A DNA stretch of 64,000 nt from Mantis religiosa (GCA_030765055.1 CM060950.1:16362966-16426965), one strand, 5' to 3'. Shown: positions 32,613-44,831, counted from the first letter of the stretch. Translations and numbers: made by a program. Notes: generated by a model not told the origin, from the letters alone.

Positions 32613-33640
32613 TCAAGGCTGGTCGTCCCGAACAGCATCATCATAGCGGGCCAGGCGATCCATGTGTAGCACCAACATCTTCCCTCGGGACACTTTCTGG
32701 ATGCGATAGAACACGTCCTTAATCCTCTTCACCACCCGGTACGGTCCTTGCCACGGCTGTTGAAGTTTCGGGCAGCGTCCCTTGGTCCGGGTAGGGCGGT
32801 ACAACCAGACTAGGTCACCCTGCTGGAACCCTTGGCTGTTGGCTTGCCTGTAGTATCGGGTCTTCATGCGGTTGCTCGCCCACTTGATGTTCTGAAGAGC
32901 CATCTAATGCGCATGGTGCAGACGGTCCACCGGGTTCTCCACATAATCAGTAATGGCTGTTTTGGCTCCGGGGGCTTCCAAAAGCCAGATCACAGGGGAG
33001 GCGGAACTCTCGGCCGAACATTAAGCTGGCTGGCGTCATCCCAGTGGTGTCGTGTATTGACGAGCGGTAGGCCAGCAAAAACAGTGGCACCTTAACGTCC
33101 CAGTCTCGCTGATGGCTGGCCAACATCTTCCTCAGGTGTTCTTCTAAGGTCTTGATGTACCTTTCGACCACGCCATCCGACTAGGGATGTAGAACTGTTG
33201 TGCGGGTCTTGTTAACCACAAGTCTTTCTAGTGTCAAATCGAGAGAACACTTGCTCCACGAGGCAGTCTGTGATTGTCTTTGCCTCCTGGTTCGGGATGG
33301 CATACACCTCCGGCCACTTGCTGAAGAGTCCACGACCATCATCAGGTACTTGTTGTCTCGGTCGGACACTGGGAATGGTCCAGCTATGTCAACGGCGATC
33401 CTTTCGAATGGCGCTTTGACGTTGTACTGCTGCATGCGACCCCGGCTCCAAGTCTAGGGGCCGCGACTCACCGCGCACGCGTGGCATTCACGGCACCATC
33501 TCTCAGCATCTGCTCGGAGCCTCAGCCTGTATTAGCGCTGTCGGAATTTGTCGATTGTTCAGTTTGCTCGCAGGTGTCCTCCTGAGGTACCCGCGTGCAC
33601 TTCCTCCAAGACCTCCGGGACCTTACTTCGGGGAAGTAGC
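32613..33640 (-). pseudogene. element A integrase
   Basis: Integrates the DNA copy. Readable pieces: FERIAVDIAGPFPVSD with the first catalytic D (33390), MVERYIKTLEEHL with the catalytic E (33170), PLFLLAYRSSIHDTTG, then a C-terminal GPY/F-like module WQGPYRVVKRIKDVFYRIQ (32740). The segment that should hold the second catalytic D is lost: the frame jumps from VFSRF to ERLVVNKTRT near 33230, a loss of roughly 70 bases compared with element B. The N-terminal HHCC region is poorly preserved. Confidence 0.8.
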
Positions 33641-33841
33641 AACAGTTCTTTTTGCGTCTTCCCAACAGGTGATTCCCATACCCGGAACAGCACGCCCTCT
33701 CTTGTCTTCAGTGAGTCCCATTGGGCCCAGTACAACTTGTAGATGGCGCTCTCGGTGCGATGTCCACCCAGGTTGGTCTTGTCCCTGCCTCCATTTCCCT
33801 CAAGAGTGGCCAGAAGTCTGCGTCCGCCAGCTGCTCCCTCC

Positions 33842-34486
33842 TCAGGCCTGCTCTATCCCAGCCGTCCGCAGCCACTGTCGTGACCACTCTGACAGCTGCT
33901 GCATGCTCCCTCTCTTCCACTCTCGTACATTGGCCGCAATCCTCTGCGCAGGATCTTCGGGACATGCGTCTGCGTTACCGTGGCTCTTCCCTCTACGATG
34001 TTCTGAGGTGAAGTCGTACTCCTGCATCCTCTGTACCCAACGGGCTGTCTGGCCTTCCAGGATCCTAAAACTAAGTAGCCAGGTTAGGGCGGAGTGGTCA
34101 GTCCTCAGGTGGAAAGGCTGACCATACAGGTATTTGTGGAAGTGCTCCAAGGTCTTTACTACCGCCAGTAACTCTCGTCGGGTGACGCAGTAGTTCTCTG
34201 CCTTATACAGCGTCTTCCTGTAGTAGGCTATCACCCGCTCATGGCCGTCCTGGACTTGCGATAGGACGCCTCCAATGCAATGGTCGCTGGCGTCAGGGTC
34301 CACAATGAAGGTACCGCCTGGTTGTGGAAATCCCAGAATAGGAACACCACACAGTGTCTTCTTCAGCCGCTGGAAAGCGTCTTCGGCGTCCTCCGTCCAC
34401 ACATAGGGCCGGTGTTCTTCAGTCAGGTGGGTGAGGGTTTGGCGCTGTTGGAGAACTCCTTGATAAAACGTCGGTAGTAACTGCAC
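33842..34486 (-). pseudogene. element A RNase H domain
   Basis: Degrades the RNA strand during reverse transcription. ORF of 214 codons: the RT connection end (LTEEHRPYVWTEDAEDAFQR), then FIVDPDASDHCIGGVLSQVQ with the first D, RRELLAVVKTLEHFHKYLYG with the E, and LRTDHSALTWL with the second D. The last catalytic region reads KSHGNADAC, so the HRxGxxN-D motif is partly kept. This is the best-kept part of pol in this copy. Confidence 0.85.
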
Positions 34487-34512
34487 AGCCCCAGGAAACT
34501 GCGCATTCTCTC

Positions 34513-35072
34513 TTATCCTTCGGCCGGGGCCAATCTCTCACGGCCTGTCTTCTCCGAGTGTGTGGCCATTCCGGTTGGTGAGACTATGTGGCCCAAGCAG
34601 TTGACCTCCTTGCAGAAGAGCTTGCACTTCTTTGCATTTAGCTTTAAATTGGTCGCCTGCAGTCTCTGTAGCACCTTACTCAGATTCTCCATATGGTCTT
34701 CGAAAGTCTTATCGACGATGATGATGTCGTCCAGGTATAGCAGGAGGGCATAACTGTGAACTGCCAAAGCCTTTGGCCTGTCGAGAAAGAGGTTTTCTCT
34801 AGGTCTCTCGGGTCCAGAGCCACCTGCCAGTAACCCGACTTCAGGTACCGGGTCGAGAACCACTGTGCACCAGCTAGCGTGTCCAGGGTGTCGTTAATCC
34901 GGGGTAAGGGGAAACAGTCCTTCCGGGTGACAGCGTTCAGCTTCCTGTAGTCCACGCAGAAACGTAGCTCACCGTTATTCTTCGTCACCAGGACTATGGG
35001 GGAACACCAAGGGCTGTCAGACTCTTCAGTCACTCCCCTGGATTTCATGTGATCTAGTATATCACGTACCAC
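34513..35072 (-). pseudogene. element A reverse transcriptase
   Basis: Copies RNA to DNA. Two overlapping frames: CSPIVLVTKNNGELRFCVDY with RKLNAVTRKDCFPLPRI (35000-34900), then FSTRYLKSGYWQV at about 34850, where the usual L-D before LKSGY reads R-Y, so the first catalytic aspartate is lost; then LLLYLDDIIIV with the YLDD box intact (34740) and LNAKKCKLFCKEVNCLGHIV. A deletion between CNASA-type sequence and YLDD removes part of the palm. Confidence 0.85.
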
Positions 35073-35074
35073 CG

Positions 35075-36220
35075 CTATTTTGCCAGCGGAACGCGTCTAG
35101 GTGGTTGCCCAATAGGCCGGGCGTCTCCGGTGTCGATGCGGTGAAGCACTTTATCCGTACGGCCGTAGTAACTGTTGCCTTGGCTGAAGACGCGCTGGTA
35201 TCGCCTCAGCAGTTGTCGAGCTTTCTCCAGCTGTTCTGCGGGCAGGTGGTCGGCCGAACTCTCCAACAATCCTTCCAGCCGCGGCCCCAGTTGTTGCGTC
35301 GGCACCGGGTTCTGTGTCTTGTCGATTGCTGTCACGCTGACCACGGGCTTGCACGTCCCCAACTCCGTCCCGACCTGGATGTCATTATCGGTGTCTGTAA
35401 GGTTGAGCAGCCTCACTGGTACCTCCTCTCTGCACGGCAACAATGTTCTGGCTAGACAAAACCCGTGCACAGGCGTCTTCTGGTCCAGCATCATGTTCTT
35501 CGCCCGCTTGCCTTCCAGTCGCGCCGTCACCACTACCTCGCTTCTCGCGGACACAACTACATCTTCCTTCAGGATGACCCTGCAGATTCCATGGCGCTTT
35601 TCGGGCTGCCGGGGTATGACCCCTTCTCCATTGAGCCGCAGGATCTTCCTGCCGACGTCGACCGCCGCCTCGTGGCTCCTGAGGACATACAATCCCAGCA
35701 TCACCTCCACAGCCACCTTCACGACGAACACCCACAGACGTACGGCACTCCGTCCCAAGGTTAACTTCAGTAGGGCCTCCTCCAAAGGCAGAGTGTCGCC
35801 CGATGCCGTCACAAGCTGGTATGGACGGCTCGGCTTCCTCGTCGGCAAACCCTTGGCCACGTCAGGTCTGATGATGGTCACGGCCGCCCCGGTGTCCTCC
35901 AGCACGCGGCACGGCTTCCCTCTCACCCAACCGTCCGCGATGAGGCTGTCATCCATACGCCGGCTGACGGCGCGCAGTGTCACTCGAGGGTATGGTGGTG
36001 ATGGCGCCGACGCGATCCTCTCTACGACGGCCCTTACTCGTTTTCCGGCTGCTCTTCCTGGTGTGGGCAGTCTCTCCAAGTGTCCCGGCTGTCCACTTAC
36101 CCAAAACCGGCCACTAGGTCTTCGCCAGCGTCCCTCGCCTGGTCTTCGGTCTCCATTATAGCGGATACTCCTTGTTCTGGAAGTCGGGGTAGCCGTCACC
36201 TTGGCCGCCTCCATCCTCAA
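35075..36220 (-). pseudogene. element A gag end, protease and linker
   Basis: ORF of 381 codons. It opens with basic residues and the former zinc knuckle, here FWVSGQPGHLERL, in which three of the CCHC cysteines are gone (element B keeps CWGCGQPGHLERDC). Protease: RVLEDTGAAVTIIRPDVAKG has the DTGA active site, and VMLGLYVLRSH is the second half. A linker follows to PIGQPPRRVPLAK, the lead-in to RT. The protease would cut the polyprotein. The knuckle loss alone would harm packaging. Confidence 0.85.
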
Positions 36221-37151
36221 TGCTGCCGTCTACGCCTAGTGGATGGTTTTGTAATCGCCGAGCGTTAGGCGCTAGCGAATCTCAGTGCCTTGTACCCCGT
36301 GGACAAAAGTGTAGGCAGCATCTCCGGATACGAACTCTGGCGGGAAATCGACTAGGACTTTGCTGTCCAGCTGCTCAATTGTCAGGGCGAACTCCTGTAG
36401 TGTCTCACCTGGCTGCTGCGACCTTGATTTCAGCTGGCTTCAGTACGCTGCGGCTAAGCGGTGGTTTCCAAAGCGATTCTCCAGGGCCTCCCAGTCCTTA
36501 GGTGCCGCCGCTGTCTGGACCTCATTCGGGACTTCCGCGGCCCGTCCCTGAAAACTGCCTATTAGTTGTGCGGCCTCTTTCTCTGGTGACCACTTGTGTT
36601 TTGCCATCGTGTCGAACTGGTGGCGGAAGACTTCAAAAGTTCTCGCGCCATTGTATTTAGGAGGTTTGACGTTAACACGGTTTGCCAGGTCTTTGAGGGA
36701 TTTGGTGTTATTGTCGGCCTTTCCCTCTAGGTCGTTAATGCGCTCGCCCAACTCTGTGACGTCCTCCCTCACGCCGGCCAACTGTTCTTCAAATTTTGCG
36801 GTGAGGGCTTCATTAGCAGCCTTCATTTCCGATAATTCGGCCTTCATTTCCGTGGCCAGGTCATCGTTCGCTGCTCTCATTTCCGTGGTTAATTGTCATC
36901 TTCGCGATCATCGTCCTGGCCAAGTTGCTGTTTTCAGCTTCCGTTTTCGTTGTTAATTCGGTCTTCATTTGTTCCATCTTCTCGGTGATGTTGTCGTTAG
37001 CCGCCTTCAGTTCCGCTGCCAAGTTGTTATTTGTGGTCTCCAGCTTCGCGGACAGGCTGTTATTTGCCGCTTATGTTTTTGCAGCAAGGCTGTCATTCGC
37101 CGTCTTCATTTCTTCCATTTTCTGTAAAATCTTTTCTAATGCCGCCTGCAT
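36221..37151 (-). pseudogene. element A gag
   Basis: Starts MQAALEKILQKMEEMKTAND close to the primer site. A stop after about 26 codons interrupts a run of repeats of the AANxxLxxKxE type, which continue as a long coiled coil (about 37070-36780). Capsid core at 36660-36450: KPPKYNGARTFEVFRHQFDT, WSPEKEAAQLIGSFQGRAAE and WEALENRFGNHRLAAAY. It forms the particle. Several stops and shifts are present (for example near 36890). Confidence 0.8.
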
Positions 37152-37159
37152 CGCGTATG

Positions 37160-37176
37160 TCCCACTCCTGACACCA
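37160..37176 (-). promoter_or_regulatory. element A primer binding site (tRNA-Leu)
   Basis: On the minus strand TGGTGTCAGGAGTGGGA lies two bases from the 5' LTR. Its complement TCCCACTCCTGACACCA equals the 3' end, with CCA, of leucine tRNAs of the GTCAGGA-acceptor type. It would prime minus-strand DNA synthesis. Confidence 0.8.
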
Positions 37177-37178
37177 GT

Positions 37179-37589
37179 TGTGACTTTGAGGTTTCGTAGA
37201 ATTAAAAGTCCAATTTGCCAAAATTCAAAATGTTCTTCATTTGCGTAGAGATACACTCTGTCCGATCCTTCCGTAACAGCATTACGTCACATAACCACAG
37301 TCTACCAAGGTTGATGACAATAACAAACAGCGTTCTGATTACATCAGCTCTCGTTACAACACTCTACAGCTGTTTACTGCTTACGACTAACTCTTGGCAA
37401 GTCGTCGCCTTCTTAAGTACCTCATTGATAAGTTCGGGACTGTTCCGGATCAATAAAGATACCGAATATTCTATCACCTTCCAGAAGCGTAACTTAATCT
37501 ATGCCGGCAAGTCCTTTATCGCAGCTATCTTTATTTGCCGGCTCTTTGTGTACACTAGCCGCGCTATCGTAGATAACTGCTTCGCTACA
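37179..37589 (-). repeat. element A 5' LTR (type I)
   Basis: 411 bp, TGTAGCGAAGCAG to GAAACCTCAAAGTCACA on the minus strand, next to the primer site. It drives transcription in a working copy. Outside the last 150 bases it is unlike the type II and III LTRs of the window. Confidence 0.9.
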
Positions 37590-37593
37590 ATAT

Positions 37594-39332
37594 GTACAAT
37601 ACACAACACTTCATTTGTCAGTTCAGGAATAGCTACCTAACTCTGCTGTTTTAATGTCCCTTTTGAGAAGCGTAATTCCAACTCCAGTTCCCTGACTTCG
37701 TCTGCGTCCATTTGTTCTCCAATCTGCAATCTTTATCAGTTCTTTCCTTTTCACTTCCTTCTAAATTTTATCTTCTTTACGCCTCCAAACTACATTTACA
37801 TACAGCGGATAGTTGTTATTCATTCCTTCGTTCTTATCCTTCTCCACTCAGCACAATGTTATATTTCTCAAATACCCAATAAAATGTGCTATCTAAAAAG
37901 GTCCCACCTCTTCATTCCACACTATCCTCTACCTCTCTACCTACTCTTCTTCTGTTACATTTTATATATTCGGAACATTATATATACAGCGTGTTTCGAA
38001 ACGTCACCGAACGAATATATAGTAGTTTCTCAGCTCTTATGTGACACATATAGATAGTTACTACCACCAACAGAGCCGCATAAACAAACGCCCCAGAATG
38101 GGTGTAGATTATGCAGTCACAGGAACAACGCCGCATGCCTCACGCTATCGTAGTTCACAGGTAGGTGACACAGCGTGCTGCCTGCTATAGCTGTTTGTAA
38201 ACATACCGAAATACTCCACGGTAGCTTGCTATTAATACTTTCTTTGGCTTCTTAATACTTTCTTTATGAAACCGAAATAAAGAAGCAATTCTTTAGTTAT
38301 TTCTTTCTGAGTAATTAACGTGTCCCAACATTTCGTTATAACAGTCGATGACGGCAAATAACCTGGTGGAGATATGCAACTTAAACCTTTTAGAGCAAAG
38401 ATAATGTTAGTGACATTGAGGATGGAAGCATTAAATGATAGAAAGAGCAGAGAACAATACCAAAGAATTGTAGATAAAATTAACCAACTGTTTCACTGTG
38501 TTTAATACTAATAATAAATAAAGTATCTGTAACCGAAAAGAAAGCTGTTGATTATACATTAACAGGTGAAAGCAGTGTACAATTGAGAGCACAGCAAAAT
38601 GAGCAATCTTGGAGCTGTCAGAGTCATTATCGACTTTTTCACACATAACTGCCCTTTGCCCCATTACCTGAAAGCGAGGCTAGGGTTACTGATAAAGAGC
38701 AAGGAGCAACGCTTTTGTTTTCGTAGCTGGTACGTCCCAATAACAACTTTTGAGGTTCGCACACCAGTGGTTCCCGCTCTGCCTAATCACAAAATAATGC
38801 AATATTTAATGCTGCAAAAAAATAATACCTAAGAAAATTTCGAAGCTGCGAACCGAATTCGGACTAGTTAAATTATAAAGTACGAAAGGGCTATATTAGT
38901 TCGGTGTAATTTCGAAACAACCTATATATAATTGCCCTTGAAGTATTCCAGATCTTTTTAAATTTCCATTACTCCCAAGTAAATTAAGTATTTTGTAAAT
39001 GTTTTTCTTGCTTAAGACTTTCCTCCTAAAGCATTTCATTAATACTGTCTACCAGTTTATCGAAGTAGCTATATAGTTATTTTTATAGTATATTGGCTCT
39101 GCGATGTCAATTTAGATGTATTCTATCCTTAGTTCATTTAGCTCCTGAAACTAATTTTTGTTTCATATTTCACTAATATTCCTTTTCGGTAAGTTTTATA
39201 CCGGCAATGTCCGGTGAAGTAATGTGTAAAACCTTTAGTGGCTTGCGTAATATGTTAAATTTTGTTACTCGCTGATATTACTTAGTAAACAATACACTCT
39301 TGCTCTACTATGTCAATTTCGTGTTAGCAGTT
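37594..39332. other. gap, nothing recognised
   Basis: AT-rich. A 77-codon ORF on each strand near 38431-38832 shows no domain. The part next to element A (37600-37800) on the minus strand may be a continuation of the unassigned ORF at 31.8-32.1 kb, but I cannot show this. Confidence 0.35.
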
Positions 39333-39334
39333 TA

Positions 39335-40392
39335 TGAGTGGTCTGAAAAGTTCTCGGTCTGACTGAAAAACGACCATTCATGCTTTTAAAGTAGTTTTAT
39401 TTTTCAACATAATCTCCTGTAATATCAATATATTTTGCCCAGTAGTCATTATTCCCTCTAGAAGTGCTGCAAAGTACCTCCTTACAGCAGCAATTGCTTC
39501 TTCATTGGAGAAAAGTGCCTACAAGCGAGAAACTTCTTTTCGTTTTGGAAACAGATGGAAGTCCGAGGAAGCCAAATCTGGGGAATAAGCTGGATGTTTC
39601 AGCACTTCATAGTGCAGATCTCTCAATTTCCCCATTGCCAAAACACTTTTCTGGGCAGGTGCATTGCCCTGATGGAAAACCATTTTGTTTTCTTTTTTAA
39701 CCCGGGTCTGCTTACACAAGTGCTTGCACTCAGTTTCGTTAGAAATTGAGAGTAGTATCCTCCAGTAATGATTTTACCTTCTTCGAAATAGTGAACCAAC
39801 AAAATTCCTTTAGCATCCCAAAACACTGACGTCACGATCTCTCCCGCCGATGGCTCCATCCTCGCCTTATTTGGAGCTAAAGAACAAGCTTCTGTCCACT
39901 CCTCGACTACTGCTTGGATTTGGATGTGTAGTGTGAATCCATGCTTCATCCAATGTGACGTATCGGCGCAAAAAGTCACTTCTGTTCTTCTGAAATGCGT
40001 CAAGCGCTTTTCAGAAAGTGTCGTGCTGCCACGTACCTCTTCAATGGTTTCCGGTATGGTTAGAGTTCTTGGACGTGCTTCGCGTGTATCGGCTTGGACG
40101 CTCTCACGGCCACGTTTAAAATCGGCAGCTCATTTCTTCACAGTGGAAACTGAAGCTGAAGAGTCACCATACACGTCTACAACCCGCAAATGAATTTCTG
40201 TAAGTGCTAAACCTTCCTTTACGAAGAATTTTTTCACTGCTTCAAACAACTGCCTACAGTCAACTATTACCTGGAATGACTTGTAAATTTTACATAAGCT
40301 CTATTAACATGTGTACCAACGTAAGGAATAAAAATCATGCAAGTAGTGCCGCGATCTCTGGGTAAGGTCGAGAAGTTTTCAGACCACCCTCG
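39335..40392 (-). mobile_element. mariner transposon, second copy, dead
   Basis: Ends GTGGTCTGAAAA(G/C)TTCTCG are inverted at 39337 and 40390 and TA lies outside both (39333-39334, 40393-40394). The minus strand encodes the transposase in pieces: VSTVKKWAADFKRGRESVQ (HTH and linker, 40140), SHWMKHGFTLHIQIQ (40000-39930; the first aspartate of the D-E-T/S-W box is changed), SAGEIVTSVFWDAKGILLVH, MVFHQGNAPAQKSVLAMGKL (the middle D is now G) and HPAYSPDLASSDFHLFPK with the last D. Family spacing fits DD34D. It is a different mariner type from the copy at 2.8 kb. Confidence 0.88.
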
Positions 40393-40394
40393 TA

Positions 40395-40649
40395 GTTTTA
40401 AATTTTGTTGTATGTCTGCGACCTTGGTGAATGATTTTCAAATTGTTTCAGTTACCATACTAGTATACTCCTTCCTTAATCCACATTTTGAATCCTTTAG
40501 TTTAATTAGCAAATCAATCGGCCAGATTCCTGTAGTAATTATAAGGGCCATTACTGAAGTGGTCTCTAGTCCTACGAAATGTAGCAATATTTTCCTTTCG
40601 GTTAGCATAAAAAATACCTTACTACACGTTCTCCATGGTGCAGCCTAAA
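40395..40649. other. short gap
   Basis: AT-rich with no recognised feature; leads into the 5'-truncated LINE. Confidence 0.4.
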
Positions 40650-42853
40650 CAATACATTATCAAACTTCACCGTGTATCACAGCCTCAATTCCGACCACCT
40701 TCCAGTGCATTTCGACATCTGCGGCGCCATCACGGCCGGTCTGACCGGCCCTCTGAGGCGCGCAGAAACCGACTGGAGCAAGTTTACCCTCGAAATGCAC
40801 AAGATGGCGCAGCCCGGGCTGTCATACTACAGCGAGGCGGACGTCGACGTCGCCATTGAAAACTACAATGCCTCGCTGCACACGGCCAAAAGAAATTCTA
40901 CCAGCTACACCACAAGCCCACCTAGTTTTTGCATGTACCCTGAGGTGGAGCAGCTCATTGCCAGGGCGACGCTTGACGAGAATTTGGCGGCTTACCCGCC
41001 AGCCTGAGTACAAAGTGCTAGCAAAATGGCTTCGCAACATCATTCGGCAACAAATTAAAATTAACAAAATTGAACAATAGGAGCAGAAAATGTTAAACAC
41101 CACACATTCGGAGCATTCTTTGTGGAAATTATTAAAGGCATTTGAAGTCGAGCGCTAACTCAGGCACTGAGGTGCTACATACTCGCCGCAGCTTGCACTT
41201 CTCCTCTGAGGAGAAAGCCGAGGTTTTTACAGACTGTCTGGAGGCACAGTTTACTGAAAACCTAGCCACGAACCCCGAGCTACAAAGGGAAGTGCAGACA
41301 TGGGTACAAAACTGGGTGGCGCAGAGGCATGAGCAACACTTGCCCTTCACAACACCGCAGGAAGTGTACAAGCCCATTATGAAGCTACCTAATGGGAAAG
41401 CCGCCGGCCAGGACAGGTTGACTAATGAGGAACTCAAACATCTCCCGAGAAAAGCCCTGGTGCAACTCACAAAAATTTTCAACGCCTGTTTGCTGCAAAA
41501 TTATTTCCCTGACACTTGGAAACGAGCGTTGCTCCCGAAGGAAGGGAAAAGCTCCAGGCAACCTCAAAATTACCACCCCATTAGTCTCCTGTCTGCTATT
41601 GGTAAATTGCTCGAGAAAATAATTCTATTTCGACCCCAAAAACGAATTCCGTCGCTTGATATTTCAAACTCACAATTTGGCTTTAAAAAGTATATTCAAC
41701 AGATCTACAACTATTAAGACTAGCTGATGACGTCACCGAGCAATTTAACAATGGAGCTTCAACGCTTGCGCTATTTTTGGGCGTAGAAGCCGCATTTGAT
41801 CGGTGCTGGCACAACGGCCTAATTTACAAACTGCACCGAGTTTCCCGGCCTTCAAAATTTTCTACCACTGCTGCATAATTTCTTAGAAAACAGGCGCTTC
41901 TACGTCCAAGTGGGACGCTCCTCCTCAAAGGAGAGACTGATGCAGGCTGGCGTACCACAAGGGGCTACCATGTCCCCTTTCTTGTATATCCTATTCACCA
42001 ATGACTTCCCCGTGGACGCCAGATGCAAAGTTGCAATGTATGCTGACGACCCTGCAATATACAACCATCATAAACATCCTCGCTTTGTACTTTCAGAGAT
42101 GCAGCAGTATAATGACCGCTTCCTTTCATGGCTTCATGACTGGAAAATCAAAATTAATGCGAGCAAATGCCAGTTTATACATTTCACTAAGCGGCGCCCT
42201 TTGGCAATGGACCTAACGTTCGATGGTCAAGTGTTGCACTGTCGTCAGCAGATCAAGTACCTCGGCGTGACGTTGACGCGCACAATGCATTGGACCACCC
42301 ACCTAAAAGATAGCGCCAACAAAGGGTGGTAGCGATTAAAGATGTGCGCCCCCATATTCAGAAGCAGACAGCTAAAGCTGCGCTCGAAGACTGTCCTATA
42401 AAAATCCTTCATACTATCCGTGGTCCTATATACCTGCGTGGTCTGGGCCAACACCTCCAACACCGCCCTAAAATACCTTCAAACCCTACAAAACCTATCC
42501 TTACGTAACATGCTGTCCGTTCCTATCCGTACAGCAACCGCCACCCTTCACCAAGAAGCCCAAATCCCATACATCCCCGAGGCCCTCACCAAACGCGCCT
42601 CTTCCATCTGGGCGCGCATACGTTATCACAGCAACTCGACAATCAGTAACATTGGGAAAGGCGAACCCAAGCATAGGAAACACGCCCGGATAAAACTGTT
42701 TTAAGACCAAAACTCCACAATTATGCGCGCCCAACTATTCCCGGCTCAGACCACGTCCCCCGGCAGAGGCCGCCGCCACCGGCTGCCTAGCGGCAAGCTA
42801 CACGCTGCCGCACAGCCCAACTGCGAACAATGTGAATAGTGTAAATAGTGAAG
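40650..42853 (+). pseudogene. Jockey-like LINE ORF2, 5'-truncated
   Basis: A non-LTR retrotransposon copy starting in the last part of the endonuclease (SLNSDHLPVHFDI, 40680). The linker (40740-41130) is followed by RT: LPNGKAAGQDRLTNEELKHL, WKRALLPKEGKSS, YHPISLLSAIGKLLEKI, GVEAAFDR-like F-D-x-x-W in a broken stretch (41785), QAGVPQGATMSPFLYILFTN, and VAMYADDPAIYNHH with the YADD box; then a C-terminal part with RNMLSVPIRTATATLHQEA (42510). Frame breaks at about 41010, 41720, 42330 and 42400. The 3' UTR reaches the SINE at 42864. G+C content is much higher than in the flanks, suggesting a younger or differently composed family. Confidence 0.85.
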
Positions 42854-42863
42854 TGCGTGTGCG

Positions 42864-43131
42864 TTTTTTTTTTTTTTTTTTTTTTTTTTGTAATTTACGT
42901 CCTCCAACGTTAAGTCATATCGGACGATGAACGGAATGGGTGAAATGATACTCAAATGAGCCCGGGGTCCACAGAGCTTAGAGTTACCCGACATTCTTCT
43001 TTCAGGATAAGGGAAAACCCCGGAAAAACCTTATCCAGGTAACTCACCCTGACCGAGATTCGAGCTCGGGACCTCTTGAGCGTGAGACAGACCGTCCTCC
43101 AACGCTAAGTGATATCGGACGATGAACGGAA
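42864..43131 (-). mobile_element. chimeric T1 SINE
   Basis: Minus-strand SINE with a 26-base poly-T (its A tail, 42864-42889), body with GGATAAGG hairpin and a B box region (GAGCTCGAATCTCGG on the minus strand). The 5' half of the tRNA head is missing; in its place 43091-43131 holds a second copy of the SINE's own 3' 41 bases (CGTCCTCCAACG...GGACGATGAACGGAATG). TGCGTGTGCG flanks the whole (42854-42863, 43132-43141), so the mixture arrived as one insertion. Confidence 0.85.
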
Positions 43132-43223
43132 TGCGTGTGCGTGTGTATATAATGGAACGTACGTGGGTGCCCAGGTGTGTGCCTGTGTGCATGTGTGCGC
43201 GAGATTAGCGCAATACATAAATT

Positions 43224-43284
43224 AAACACACACACGCACGCACGCACCCACCCACCCACGCACGCACGCACCCATCCACCCACG

Positions 43285-43327
<43 letters not shown>
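43224..43327. repeat. CA/CGCA microsatellite
   Basis: Mixed CACA, GCAC, CCAC and a final TATA run. The ORFs predicted across it are simple-sequence artefacts. Confidence 0.95.
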
Positions 43328-43328
<1 letters not shown>

Positions 43329-44435
43329 AATTAACGTGATAAAACGGGTTCTCGGTGGCCAACAACAGGCCACCGTATGGGTTTTGTTTTAGAACCAAAA
43401 AGACAATAATAAAATAAACTGAAAATCTGTAAAAAAAAAACATGTAAATTAGAGCATGTAAACCGGGGTCAATGTACCGGCACCAGGCACACTACTTCTG
43501 AAATAAAAAGCCTATAACCCAGACAATACCACCATATATTATGTGTGCAAAGATGTCGCCGTGATAAATTGAAATAATGTTTAACTTATTTCTCATAAAT
43601 ACGGCATGTGTTTAAATATTTTGTTTAGTTTCTAAATAAGTTCCAAGGCATTTACTTTCTGTCCTTTCACAATTCAATTCCTAAATTCTGTGTTTGCACA
43701 TCGTTATAAAATTCCCTTTAATATCATATTTAGGTATATTTGGTGCCATGATTCTTTTGAATGCCTTCAGTTATTTAATTTTGGTGGCAATTGTTGGTTC
43801 TTTCTTCTAGATTGTTGAACGAAGGGGACAAACTTTAGTAATTTCTTTGTGTGCAATGTCACTGACACCCTTAATAGAAACATCTCTATATGCATAATAA
43901 CACTTAAAGACATGCAAAACTCATTTTGAATCACATTCTCTTTCCAACTACTCAAAATACGTCCATCTGCTTGTCGTGGCGTCGCCCCTGTAAACAGTGT
44001 ATTTAGTAGAGAGGTTACTATGTTACTTTGGGAAGTTAATAGTCTATTTTGTGTAAAAACATATTTGGGGAGCTAAGACACTGCATTAACTGGATTTTGG
44101 AACTTCTTGTTATTTGAAGATAAAATATTATACCTTACGTCTAAGGCATTCCTGAAATTCCATTGTTTTGTAGTCCAGGAATGAAACACTTCGTGATTCT
44201 GCATATCATTTACACAGACATTTAGCATTTCTTTCATTTCTTTACTATGCAGCATAATCATAAATTCAATAAGGACAACATATTCAAAATATTTTTGCAG
44301 TCAATGAGCTGCTTGGAAACAGGAGAAATAACTTACATAGTTTTTACGTTTGGACTCTTTCTTTCTTCTTTCCTTCCATCATATTTATGCATATCTTAAT
44401 ATAAATTTTGCGTTGCTGAACTGTCTTTAGCCTTC
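43328..44435. other. intergenic, nothing recognised
   Basis: AT-rich, with only short unsupported ORFs on the minus strand (43767, 44073). Confidence 0.4.
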
Positions 44436-44831
44436 ATGAAGCATGTAAGTATTTTTAGTCTCCTCAAGAGCAGCGTAAACAAAGATAATACACAGGTTTG
44501 TGTGACTCATGTTAAGATTCTACTGGAATCAAAATTTACGAATCACCAAGCAGCCAGAAAGTATGGAATATATTGTAAGACATACATAAAAACATATCAG
44601 AAAAACAGCATAAATGGAAGATATCAAAGATGCCATTATTTGATATGTGCAAAACACGTTAATATTGCTCGAGAACAGGAAATTGCTTCTACTTTAAGAA
44701 TGACACAAGTGTCACATGGAAAACCATTTTGCCCTTTCTGTACCTTAATCTTGTCTAAAAGGTGTGATATCTCGTATAGTGTTAGGGAAAGTGGTGATGT
44801 TTCTAAGAAGAAACACGTATCTCGGATATAA
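44436..44831 (+). other. unassigned 131-codon ORF
   Basis: Open from ATG (MKHVSIFSLLKSSVNKDN) to TAA. The composition is basic, with a C-x2-C pair in PFCPFCTLIL and scattered Cys/His earlier (RCHYLICAKHV). It resembles no family I know. The length is above chance for this AT-rich DNA, so it may be part of an unknown element or an old exon. Confidence 0.25.

Larger units (their letters stand above)
32192..37589 (-). mobile_element. Ty3/gypsy element A (complete, dead)
   Basis: A 5.4-kb LTR retrotransposon on the minus strand. LTRs at 37179-37589 (5') and 32192-32601 (3') are of one type (type I). ATAT lies on both sides (32188-32191 and 37590-37593). Between them: primer site, gag with coiled coil, protease, RT, RNase H, integrase and a GPY/F-type chromatin end. 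No env gene is seen. All genes carry stops, shifts or losses, so it cannot move alone. LTRs differ at many sites, so the insertion is old. Confidence 0.92.

Noticed and set aside
33555..34121. 188-codon plus ORF
   Set aside because: Antisense to element A RNase H/integrase coding sequence.
35175..36161. 328-codon plus ORF, long and open
   Set aside because: GC-rich antisense shadow of the element A protease ORF, which has DTGA and the expected neighbours.
43044..43443. ORFs rich in Cys/Val over the CA repeat
   Set aside because: They are translations of a microsatellite and of a SINE.
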